Source of the DNA: JBFLVQ01 sp040758525 | GTDB lineage: Bacteria > Acidobacteriota > Blastocatellia > Chloracidobacteriales > JADJPF01 | Assembly: GCA_040758525.1 (NCBI GenBank) | Contig: JBFLVQ010000553.1 | Location: 1-6,491 of the forward strand | Direction of reading: 5' to 3' | DNA: 6,491 nucleotides | Shown: positions 1 through 6,491 of the stretch, piece by piece | How positions within the stretch are numbered: the stretch's first letter is position 1 | Layout: each line of letters opens with the position of its first letter | The notes under the pieces: generated by a model | The model's database searches: none | What the model saw: the letters and a program-made list of their open reading frames with translations, nothing else | Told to the model about the DNA's origin: nothing | Program-made: the position numbers and the translations under genes

Positions 1-1276
1 CTGTGAGCACTTCTCGTCCATCCAAGTAGGGCCGTAAAGCTGTTGGCACAACCACACTACCATCTTCTTGCTGGTAATTCTCTAGAATTGCTAGCCAAGT
101 GCGTCCTACTGCCAGTCCTGATCCATTCAGGGTATGTACAGGTTCAGGCTTGGCGCCTGCTGTAGGACGAAAACGGATCTGCGCACGGCGTGCCTGGAAC
201 GTTTCACAATTGGAACAAGAGGAGATTTCACGGTAGGTATTCTGGCTAGGTAACCAGACCTCTAAATCGTAGGTCTTAGCTGCCGATGCTCCCATATCAC
301 CAGTTGAGAGCACGACAACACGATAGGGCAACTCCAGCCGCTGCAGGATTGTTTCCGCATCTTTGGTAAGCCGTTCCAGGTCATTGTAAGAGTGGTCTGG
401 GTGGGAAATTTTCACCAGTTCCACTTTATCGAACTGATGTTGTCGTATGATGCCCCGCACATCACGACCATAGCTACCTGCCTCAGCACGAAAGCAGGGA
501 GTATAGGCAGTCAGACTGATCGGCAATTGATCTACTTCTAGTATCTCATCACGATAGATATTGGTAAGTGGCACCTCTGCAGTGGGTATTAACCAATAGT
601 CGGAACGTTCCAATTTGAAGAGATCTTCTCCAAATTTAGGTAGTTGACCAGTACCACGCAAAGATGCGCTATTGACGATAAAGGGGGGCAGTACCTCTGT
701 ATAGCCATGTTCGCGAGTCTGTATGTCAAGCATGAAGTTGATCAGCGCGCGTTCCAGACGTGCACCTAATCCACGTAGAATCGCAAAACGCGCACCCGTG
801 AGTTTAACAGCTCGTTCTAGGTCAAGTATGCCCAATTTACTGCCTAGATCGACATGATCTTTAATAGGGAATTCAAACTGTTTAGGTGTGCCCCAGCGAC
901 GTATCTCAACATTGGCAGTCTCATCTTTGCCTATTGGGACAGATGTGTGTGGAAGGTTGGGCACAGCAAGGAGAATATCGCCAAGTTGACTCTCTGTTTG
1001 TTCGATCAATTGTTCTAGCTCTTTAACACGGACTTTCGCAGTTGCTACTTCTTGCTGTTTGGGAGCGGCAGCCTCTTTCTGCTTTGCCTTCATTAACGCG
1101 CCTATCTCTTCACTTAATTGGTTGCAGCGTGCTCTTAAACTGTCGCGTTCTGTGATCGCGGCACGGCGTTGCTGATCAAGTTGCTCAAAGGATTCAAGCG
1201 AGACAATGTTACCACGTGTTGCCAACCGCTCTTTTACCTCTGCCAAATTATTGCGAACAAAATCTATGCTTAACAT
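1..1276 (-). CDS. serS: Seryl-tRNA synthetase (class II aaRS), 3' end cut by window edge
   Basis: Cytosolic enzyme that charges tRNA-Ser, and tRNA-Sec where present, with serine using ATP. 425 residues are visible and the frame is open at base 1. Bacterial SerRS is usually about 420-435 residues, so only a few C-terminal residues should be missing. Seen in order: an N-terminal tRNA-binding arm (about 1-110) rich in Lys, Glu and Gln, as expected for the long antiparallel coiled coil; class II motif 1 around 171-198 (GARLERALINF); the serine-binding TAEVPLTN loop at 232-239; motif 2 starting FRAEAGSYGRD at 262, followed by RQHQFDKVEL; motif 3 NGSGLAVGR at 384-392, with the ATP-binding Arg392. 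The start is ATG at 1276, MLSIDFVRNN, the usual SerRS N-terminus. The Shine-Dalgarno before it is weak (GGAAATGAG). No T-box or other leader is seen. A sigma70-like promoter lies 45-73 bases upstream, so the gene is probably transcribed on its own. Nothing looks broken. Confidence 0.97.
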   Translation of the reverse strand, partial: MLSIDFVRNNLAEVKERLATRGNIVSLESFEQLDQQRRAAITERDSLRARCNQLSEEIGALMKAKQKEAAAPKQQEVATAKVRVKELEQLIEQTESQLGDILLAVPNLPHTSVPIGKDETANVEIRRWGTPKQFEFPIKDHVDLGSKLGILDLERAVKLTGARFAILRGLGARLERALINFMLDIQTREHGYTEVLPPFIVNSASLRGTGQLPKFGEDLFKLERSDYWLIPTAEVPLTNIYRDEILEVDQLPISLTAYTPCFRAEAGSYGRDVRGIIRQHQFDKVELVKISHPDHSYNDLERLTKDAETILQRLELPYRVVVLSTGDMGASAAKTYDLEVWLPSQNTYREISSCSNCETFQARRAQIRFRPTAGAKPEPVHTLNGSGLAVGRTWLAILENYQQEDGSVVVPTALRPYLDGREVLT

Positions 1277-1320
1277 ACAGACTCATTTCCGTAACAGACC
1301 TTAATTAATTAGCGACATAA

Positions 1321-1349
1321 ACCTTAACTGTCCCTGCACGTCTTGTCAA
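1321..1349 (-). promoter_or_regulatory. Putative sigma70-type promoter for serS
   Basis: On the minus strand a perfect -35 box TTGACA (1344-1349) is followed, after a 17-base spacer, by TAAGGT (1321-1326). TAAGGT matches the -10 consensus TATAAT at three of six positions, including the important A2 and T6. This would leave a leader of about 40 bases before the serS ATG, containing the AT-rich palindrome TAATTAATTA. The perfect -35 and ideal spacing support the call; the poor -10 weakens it. No convincing terminator separates it from the DJ-1-family gene upstream, so readthrough into serS is also possible. Confidence 0.4.
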
Positions 1350-1393
1350 ACTTATCACTGCTACTATTGGGCGGCTTAACGATCAAAACCTCA

Positions 1394-1981
1394 TTATGGT
1401 TCAATCTTGCTGCCCAGTAATTCTAAGAATTTGCGTATCCACTCAGGATGGCCTGGCCAAGCCGCTGCTGTGACAAGGTTACCATCTACATAGGCATTAG
1501 AGTAAGTTGCGTTTATTTCGCCCCAACGTGCGCCAGCAGCTAATAGGTCTGGCTTAATGGCAGGGTAGGCAGTGCAGAGCTTGCCTTCTACAATACCAGC
1601 AGTAATTAACACCTGCTGACCATGGCAGATAGCAGCAATTGGCTTTTTAGCTTCGGCAAAGTGGCGGACAGTAGCAAGTACCTGTTCATTTAAGCGTAGA
1701 TATTCTGGCGATCGTCCCCCAGGAACCACCAGAGCATCATAATCTTGCGGTTTGATCTCAGCAAAATTTGCATTGATTGCAAAATTATGGCCTCGCTTCT
1801 CACTATAGGTCTGGTCGCCTTCAAAATCATGCACGGCAGTACGCACGGTCTCGCCAGGCTTCTTGCCAGGACACACGGCATGAACCGTATGGCCAACCAT
1901 AACTAACATTTGGAAGGGCACCATAGCTTCATAATCTTCCACATAGTCCCCTACCAACATAAGAATCTTCTTTGTCGGCAT
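1394..1981 (-). CDS. DJ-1/PfpI-family protein, DJ-1D-like (possible glyoxalase III/deglycase or protease I-like)
   Basis: 195 residues with the class I glutamine amidotransferase-like fold of the DJ-1/PfpI superfamily. Visible landmarks: the N-terminal strand KKILMLVGDY; an acidic segment VEDYE (14-18) supplying the conserved Glu (Glu15 or Glu18) that partners the catalytic Cys; the VVPGGRSPEYL loop (85-95); and the nucleophile elbow AICHGQ, with Cys119 and His120. Between strands 2 and 3 is an insertion of about 25 residues (HDFEGDQTYSEKRGHNF, 51-67) that short PfpI/YhbO proteins (about 166-172 residues) lack. From memory this insertion and the GDYxEDYExMVPFQ start match the repeated domains of plant DJ-1D, for which glyoxalase III activity is reported. 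Here there is one domain. There is no signal peptide, so it should be cytosolic. The ATG at 1981 has a good AAGGAG seven bases upstream. It begins 24 bases after the propeller-protein stop on the same strand, suggesting co-transcription. Family is certain; the chemistry (glyoxalase III, deglycase, chaperone or peptidase) cannot be decided from sequence. Confidence 0.93.
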   Translation of the reverse strand: MPTKKILMLVGDYVEDYEAMVPFQMLVMVGHTVHAVCPGKKPGETVRTAVHDFEGDQTYSEKRGHNFAINANFAEIKPQDYDALVVPGGRSPEYLRLNEQVLATVRHFAEAKKPIAAICHGQQVLITAGIVEGKLCTAYPAIKPDLLAAGARWGEINATYSNAYVDGNLVTAAAWPGHPEWIRKFLELLGSKIEP

Positions 1982-1988
1982 CTTTCTT

Positions 1989-1994
1989 CTCCTT
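1989..1994 (-). promoter_or_regulatory. Shine-Dalgarno site of the DJ-1/PfpI gene
   Basis: The minus strand reads AAGGAG, then seven bases (AAGAAAG), then ATG at 1981. It is the strongest ribosome binding site in the window. It sits inside the 24-base gap after the propeller-gene stop TAG (2006-2008), so the DJ-1-family gene can be translated efficiently from a shared mRNA without needing its own promoter. Confidence 0.8.
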
Positions 1995-2005
1995 TCAGCT
2001 AGTCT

Positions 2006-5000
2006 CTACTTGGTAGATTTCTCCTTAATAATTACTGCCGGGAAGTTCTGATCACGGACCAATTGATTGAAAGCCACTAGATCAGTGCGCTGTAACTGTT
2101 CTAAGGTACGCAGTTCTGTATCAATCTTACTAGTCAGCTCTTCATACACTTTATAAGTCTGTTGTGTCGGTGCACCCTCTGCGCTTGACACTGTAGAGGC
2201 AAGTGCTGCCAGTTTATTGTTAAGCTGCATAGGATAGTTGAGGACATCCTGACTGCTCTGGACCTTGGGTTGACAGAGTTTCTCCTCTATGGCTGTTAAT
2301 TTTGCTGTCAGTGCCTTACCAGCCTCTGCTACAGCCTTTCCATTAGTTTGATCTTTTACTCGGCTAACTGTCTCTTCAACCTGTTTACGCAGGTCGCGGA
2401 TTAGAGTGATAGCATTATGTGTCTCACTAAGCTTGTTACGTGTTTTGATAAGCAGTTCAAACTGCTTTGTCAAATCTTCTAAAGAGAGCTTGAGACGTGG
2501 ATCCAATACGACTTCAAAAGGCTGTGTAAAGGTCTTGCCATCCACAGTGAGTCTAGCTTGATAGTTGCCAGGCAAAGCGCGTGGACCACGTGTTTCGGCT
2601 GCCCATAAGACCATTCCAGGCACTCTGGTAGCATCGGGATAACGTAGGTTCCAGACAAAACGGTTCAAACCTACTTCTGCGGGGACAAAATTCTGCTCTT
2701 CACGACGTGGTGATGGCTCTTCACTTTTTGTCTGTCCCTCAGGTGGTTTGCTAGTGTAGGTATTTAATACCTGACCAGTCGTATCAAGGATCTCTAGTTT
2801 CACTTCGCCAGTAGGTTTGTTCTTCAAATAGAAATAGATGATCGTGCCATTGGGGGGATTCTCACCAATGGTGGCAGTAGCTGGCAGTTCGCCGCCACCC
2901 CCGCCAGACATACGATAGGCAGTCGCTGGTTTCAATAGATAGACATCGGATTTGACTGTTCCCTCCGCGACCTGATGTATTACATCTAGATCATCGAGCA
3001 GCCAGAAAGATCGACCCTGTGTTGCTACGACTAGGTCTTTCTCACGCTTATGCACAGCAAGATCAGTAATAGGCACTACTGGTAGATTGAGTTGTAGCGG
3101 TTGCCATTGCTTACCATCGTCGAAGGAGATATACATACCGGTTTCTGTGCCAGCATAAAGCAGTCCACGTCTATGTGGATCTTCGCGAATTACACGAGTA
3201 AAGGCACCATTGGGAATACCATTAACAATCTTTTGCCAGCTCTTGCCATAATCGGTAGTCTTGTATAGATAAGGCTTAAAGTCATCCGATTTGTACATTG
3301 TTGCAGCAATATAGGCAGTGCCAGCGTCATGAGAAGAGGCTTCAATAGAGTTTATCTGAATCCATTCAGGTATATCTTTGCCAGTGACATTAGTCCAACT
3401 CTTGCCGCCATCACGAGTAATATGTACCAGACCATCATCAGAGCCAGTCCAGATCAGCCCAGGTTGTAGACTGGATTCCATCACCGTGAAGATTGTGCAG
3501 TAGTATTCAACAGTAGTATTGTCCTTGGTGATAGGACCACCAGAAGCGCCTTGTTTTGATTTGTCATTACGTGTCAAATCAGTGCTAATTGGCTGCCAAC
3601 TCTGCCCCTCATCAGTAGATTTAAAGAGTATGTTGCCAGCCGCATAGAGCGTATTGGCATCATTAGGCGAAAAGACCAAAGGAGCATTCCATTGGAAGCG
3701 GTACTTTTGATCGGCAGCGGCTTGGCCTATGGGGTTTTCTGGCCATACGGTAACCTCGCGAGTCTGTCCGGTACGATGATCATAGCGTGTTAGGTAACCG
3801 CCATATGAGCCAGCAAAGATTATATTGGAATCTTTTGGATGAGGCGCAATCCAACCGCTTTCACCACCTCCAACGGGATACCAATGGTTACGAGTAATGC
3901 CAAAGCTGGTAGTGCGACTAGGGATCTTAAGTGTGCTGTTGTCTTGTTGCGCGCCATAGATGTTATAAGGAAAATCATTATCTACTGCAACACGATAGAT
4001 CTGTGCAGTAGGTTGATCCTGTTCTGTCCAGGTCTTACCACCATTAACACTAACTTGAGCGCCGCCGTCATTACTCTCGATCATACGCTGTGGATCATTG
4101 GGCGCAATCCATAAGTCATGATTATCGCCATGTGGCACGGGTATGTTAGTAAAGGTACGGCCCCCATCATTCGATCTATGGAACTCGACATTAAGCACAT
4201 AGACGCTCTCAGGATTCTGAGGATCGGCATAAATACGTGTATAGTACCAGGCACGCTGTCTTAGTTTGCGCTCCTGGTTAATCTTCGTCCAGGTCTTACC
4301 AGCATCATCAGAACGAAAGACGCCGCCATCTTCCGCCTCTATAATTGCCCAGAGTCTTTGTGAATTGACCGGGGAGACGGTAATACCAACTTTGCCAATC
4401 ATACCTTTAGGTAGACCAGGATTGCGCGTTAACTCGCTCCAGGTCTCACCAGCATCGGTGGATTTGAAAAGACCGCTTCCTGGTCCACCGCTCTCTAGGC
4501 TGTAAGGCGTACGATAGGCCTCCCAGAAACCAGCATAAATAATGCTAGGATTAGTAGGATCAAGTATCAGGTCGATTGCGCCGGCTTTGTTATTACGGTA
4601 GAGCATACGCTGCCAGCTTTTACCGCCATCAGTAGTGCGAAACACACCACGCTGTTCATGTGGACCAAAGACATGGCCCAGTGCTGCGACATAAACAATG
4701 TCAGGGTTGCGTGGATGAACACGTACACGACCGATTTGATGTGTATCTTCCAGCCCTACACGTTTCCAATTACTACCTGCATCGGTCGATTTGTAGATTC
4801 CGTCACCATACGAGACATTGCCACGTATAGGTGACTCACCCATGCCAACATAAATAATATTTGGATCTGCTTCACAGATCCCTATTCCTCCTACTGAACC
4901 AGTACCAAACTGGCCATCCGAGATCGCATACCAATTAACGCCACCATCGGTGGTCTTCCACATGCCACCTCCGGTAGCACCCATATAGTAGACAAAAGGC

Positions 5001-5179
5001 TGTGTTGTAACACCTGCAACAGCGGTTACCCGGCCTCCTCGATAAGGGCCTATATGTCGGTATTTTAGCCCTTTAAAAAGTTCATTATCCTTGCTGCGCT
5101 CTTGCGCCGCACCACCGCTAACCATGCTCAGTATCGCTAGAACCAATAGGATTTTGGATATTCTGATTTTTGTTATCAT
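2006..5179 (-). CDS. Secreted Asp-box/BNR beta-propeller protein (VPS10/sortilin-like, 'WD40/YVTN/BNR' type), function unknown
   Basis: 1057 residues from the ATG at 5179. The frame extends upstream to a TTG at 5215, but that would put 12 residues before the signal peptide, and only the ATG has an SD-like AGAAGAG six bases away. Residues 1-25 form a Sec signal peptide: Lys/Arg-containing n-region, core ILLVLAILSMV, probable cleavage GGAA|QE. There is no lipobox Cys. Ten S/T-x-D-x-G-x-x-W/F Asp boxes begin near 76, 131, 182, 240, 290, 336, 521, 588, 641 and 685; an eleventh near 377 has Asn for Asp (VNGGKTW). Their spread fits two beta-propellers (about 35-390 and 395-735). Then come a Gly5 linker (759-763), a beta-sandwich-like segment (about 765-895, including FVWNLRYPDATRVPG) and a helical, charged C-terminus (about 900-1045) of coiled-coil character. 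Such proteins are often labelled glycosyl hydrolase from BNR similarity to sialidases and GH74 enzymes, but I see no sialidase RIP motif or other proven catalytic set. Binding or scaffolding outside the cytoplasm is as likely. The DJ-1-family gene follows after 24 bases. Confidence 0.93.
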   Translation of the reverse strand: MITKIRISKILLVLAILSMVSGGAAQERSKDNELFKGLKYRHIGPYRGGRVTAVAGVTTQPFVYYMGATGGGMWKTTDGGVNWYAISDGQFGTGSVGGIGICEADPNIIYVGMGESPIRGNVSYGDGIYKSTDAGSNWKRVGLEDTHQIGRVRVHPRNPDIVYVAALGHVFGPHEQRGVFRTTDGGKSWQRMLYRNNKAGAIDLILDPTNPSIIYAGFWEAYRTPYSLESGGPGSGLFKSTDAGETWSELTRNPGLPKGMIGKVGITVSPVNSQRLWAIIEAEDGGVFRSDDAGKTWTKINQERKLRQRAWYYTRIYADPQNPESVYVLNVEFHRSNDGGRTFTNIPVPHGDNHDLWIAPNDPQRMIESNDGGAQVSVNGGKTWTEQDQPTAQIYRVAVDNDFPYNIYGAQQDNSTLKIPSRTTSFGITRNHWYPVGGGESGWIAPHPKDSNIIFAGSYGGYLTRYDHRTGQTREVTVWPENPIGQAAADQKYRFQWNAPLVFSPNDANTLYAAGNILFKSTDEGQSWQPISTDLTRNDKSKQGASGGPITKDNTTVEYYCTIFTVMESSLQPGLIWTGSDDGLVHITRDGGKSWTNVTGKDIPEWIQINSIEASSHDAGTAYIAATMYKSDDFKPYLYKTTDYGKSWQKIVNGIPNGAFTRVIREDPHRRGLLYAGTETGMYISFDDGKQWQPLQLNLPVVPITDLAVHKREKDLVVATQGRSFWLLDDLDVIHQVAEGTVKSDVYLLKPATAYRMSGGGGGELPATATIGENPPNGTIIYFYLKNKPTGEVKLEILDTTGQVLNTYTSKPPEGQTKSEEPSPRREEQNFVPAEVGLNRFVWNLRYPDATRVPGMVLWAAETRGPRALPGNYQARLTVDGKTFTQPFEVVLDPRLKLSLEDLTKQFELLIKTRNKLSETHNAITLIRDLRKQVEETVSRVKDQTNGKAVAEAGKALTAKLTAIEEKLCQPKVQSSQDVLNYPMQLNNKLAALASTVSSAEGAPTQQTYKVYEELTSKIDTELRTLEQLQRTDLVAFNQLVRDQNFPAVIIKEKSTK

Positions 5180-5185
5180 AGGTGA

Positions 5186-5192
5186 CTCTTCT
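5186..5192 (-). promoter_or_regulatory. SD-like site that fixes the propeller-protein start at 5179
   Basis: The minus strand reads AGAAGAG, six bases (TCACCT), then ATG at 5179. The match to the anti-SD is partial (GA-rich, with GAG the core), but the spacing is right and the signal peptide begins exactly at this ATG. The alternative TTG at 5215 lies upstream of the site, with the in-frame codons between reading through the SD itself. Confidence 0.55.
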
Positions 5193-5308
5193 TTTAGGTA
5201 AAGATTTAGTGACAAGGATTGGTTTCGAGAGAGAAGAATCTACCATTTTTATGGTCTTTTTTCCTAGTCCATGACGCAGTTCTTAGTAGAATAACCTATT
5301 GAGGAGAA

Positions 5309-6491
5309 TCAATGTCGAGCGCGAATCTCTCTACCCAGTCTACGTACCTCTTCAAGAATGCGTAAAAATAGTTGATCACGTTTTCCTTTGTTTTTGTAGT
5401 GGGTCTCAATGGTCTGATCAAAGCGAGGTTCAGATTGCGTACTGGTCAACCATTGATGAGATTTCCAGTCGCAAGGAGAAATAATGATCGGAAAGATCTT
5501 TAGACCCGATTCAGCACGGCTCTTAAGAAAGCCTTCTACCTCCACATTCATACAGTAGAAGGAGGTTAAGAACCATTGGCTAATCAGTAGCAAGGCAATA
5601 TCTGATTGCTTAATCTGATCTCGTATACGTTCATCCCAAAGATCGGCAGCCGAGATCCTTTCATCATGCCAGAACTCAAACCCTTCTAGGGTCAGCCCTG
5701 ATAAAAATCCCATCAGCGAATTCTGCTTAAGGTATTTTGCATCTTTGTGGCTATAACTGACAAAGACAGAGATAGTACGAGCAGGGATAAGGCTGGTTGC
5801 AGCTTGATCCGTCAGTTGTGGTCTGGCTAGCAGCGAAGCCTGGTTTAATGATGGTTTCCCAACATTAGCAGAGATTGACTGCGGTTCAAGAATTTGGTTA
5901 GCAACAAAAGGTTTGACCTTACGGATAGTAGGCGGATCATCACTCTGCCAAACAATACGGTAGCGATCGTTTGTTAATATTAAATAGTCATTCTTGATCA
6001 GCACATGCAATAGATTGTTTATTGTCTGGCAAACTGTTTCCAGATCATCAGAGATTGTCACGGGACTGCTTTGTGAGACTTTGACCAGCTCTTCACGAGA
6101 GAAGACAGATCTTCCCGCCAGCCAATCGACTAATAAGTAGACTCCTATACGTGCACGATCAATCTTTTCACTACGATCGCGACCGCTAAAGCGACCACCT
6201 AATATGGTCTTCCAGTTTAGTTTAAGTAGATCTTGCATCCAGGCATTGTGACGAACTTCATCTCGCTTCGCTAGCTCGCTTACATCAATAAAGTGTGCCT
6301 CGCTGTCAAAGCGGGTAGTAGTAGGTTGCCGTAATTCTTCAATAATATTACCGAACGAACCATGCCCTTTGAACTCTAGATGTTTTAAGAATATTTGATA
6401 GTCCTGTTCGGAGAAATCATGCCGGGGCAATGCCCTATTGAATAGCGATCTATCGAGATCGATCTCCCACAAACAGGGTACATACCATTTA
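5309..6491 (-). CDS. C-terminal part of a multidomain TIR-domain protein (putative immune/stress effector), 5' end outside window
   Basis: The frame is open to the right edge. Codons KWYVPC precede the TTG at 6472, so that TTG is probably internal and the protein starts beyond 6491. About 393 residues are visible. In order: a helical segment (about 6490-6320; LPRHDF..EQDYQIFLKHLEFKG) that resembles the lid/C-terminal helices of AAA+/STAND ATPases, a weak inference; a probable winged helix (about 6163-5951) ending LLHVLIKNDYLILTNDRYRI; a Pro/Ser/Gln-rich linker (about 5950-5780); and a TIR domain (about 5779-5330). The TIR domain has box 1 ISVFVSYSHKD, then FWHDERI, then SDIALLLISQWFLTSFYC, then the candidate NADase Glu in NVEVEGF (codon 5540-5542) and IFPIIISPCDW. 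Bacterial TIR domains with this Glu commonly cleave NAD+ or make cyclic ADP-ribose isomers in anti-phage defence. TIR at the C-terminus after a winged helix fits a sensor-effector design. The gene stops 129 bases before the propeller gene; that gap shows no clear minus-strand terminator or promoter. TIR identity is firm; activity and the N-terminal partner domain are unknown. Confidence 0.9.
   Translation of the reverse strand, partial: KWYVPCLWEIDLDRSLFNRALPRHDFSEQDYQIFLKHLEFKGHGSFGNIIEELRQPTTTRFDSEAHFIDVSELAKRDEVRHNAWMQDLLKLNWKTILGGRFSGRDRSEKIDRARIGVYLLVDWLAGRSVFSREELVKVSQSSPVTISDDLETVCQTINNLLHVLIKNDYLILTNDRYRIVWQSDDPPTIRKVKPFVANQILEPQSISANVGKPSLNQASLLARPQLTDQAATSLIPARTISVFVSYSHKDAKYLKQNSLMGFLSGLTLEGFEFWHDERISAADLWDERIRDQIKQSDIALLLISQWFLTSFYCMNVEVEGFLKSRAESGLKIFPIIISPCDWKSHQWLTSTQSEPRFDQTIETHYKNKGKRDQLFLRILEEVRRLGREIRARH

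Noticed and set aside
1690..1896. Second minus-strand open frame inside the DJ-1-family gene
   Set aside because: It overlaps the DJ-1 catalytic core in another frame and has low-complexity, non-protein-like composition.
4028..4460. Near-repeats of CCAGGTCTTACCA at about 4028, 4291 and 4440
   Set aside because: They encode the GKTWT parts of successive Asp boxes, so they are protein repeats and not a DNA repeat array or CRISPR.
3839..4505. Plus-strand open frames at 3839-4114 and 4266-4505
   Set aside because: They lie antisense inside the Asp-box gene, whose repeats leave open frames on the other strand. No SD and no recognisable protein features.
2006..5179. Calling the propeller protein a sialidase or xyloglucanase
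   Set aside because: Asp boxes are structural and occur in many non-enzymes. I could not see the sialidase RIP motif or a defined pair of catalytic acids.
5180..5215. TTG at 5215 as the start of the propeller protein, adding 12 residues
   Set aside because: The extension has no SD, precedes an ordinary signal peptide, and the SD-like AGAAGAG lies between it and the ATG at 5179.
5242..5262. Hairpin ACCAT-TTTT-ATGGT followed by CTTTTTT, terminator-like on the plus strand
   Set aside because: The stem is only 5 bp and A/T-rich, no plus-strand gene leads into it, and read on the minus strand the U tract is on the wrong side. Probably chance.
5299..5484. Plus-strand open frame over the end of the TIR gene
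   Set aside because: Almost wholly antisense to the well-supported TIR coding region and without family features. No strong plus-strand promoter was seen.
6470..6472. TTG at 6472 as the start of the TIR protein
   Set aside because: The frame stays open to the window edge, no SD is seen before it, and the segment starts in the middle of an apparent domain. The gene is more likely cut by the edge.

Overview
All four genes in this window lie on the minus strand, so transcription runs from high to low coordinates. In that order they are: a TIR-domain protein (cut by the right edge), a large exported beta-propeller protein with BNR/Asp-box repeats, a DJ-1/PfpI-family protein, and seryl-tRNA synthetase (cut by the left edge a few codons before its end). 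Coding density is high. The longest non-coding stretches are 129 bases (5180-5308) and 117 bases (1277-1393). I saw no RNA genes, insertion sequences, CRISPR arrays or phage genes.

The sequence suggests a free-living bacterium of moderate GC. Very large signal-peptide-bearing Asp-box propeller proteins of this architecture are common in Acidobacteriota and also occur in Bacteroidota and Gemmatimonadota. C-terminal TIR modules with the YC-x3-E pattern are frequent in Acidobacteriota, Chloroflexota and Cyanobacteria. An acidobacterial origin is my best guess, but it is inferred from gene types and not from a marker phylogeny.

Layout. 6491-5309: the C-terminal part of a multidomain protein with a helical module, a probable winged helix, a linker and a TIR domain at the extreme C-terminus, which fits an immune or stress effector. 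5179-2006: a 1057-residue secreted protein with two predicted Asp-box beta-propellers, a beta-sandwich-like segment and a helical C-terminus. 1981-1394: a single-domain DJ-1/PfpI protein most like the domains of plant DJ-1D, 24 bases after the propeller gene and with its own strong Shine-Dalgarno; the two are probably co-transcribed. 1276-1: serS, with a sigma70-like promoter in the gap before it, so it is probably its own unit.

Apart from the probable two-gene unit there is no evident shared pathway. The part most likely to belong to an incompletely described system is the TIR gene, whose sensor half lies outside the window. I do not see a complete novel system here.
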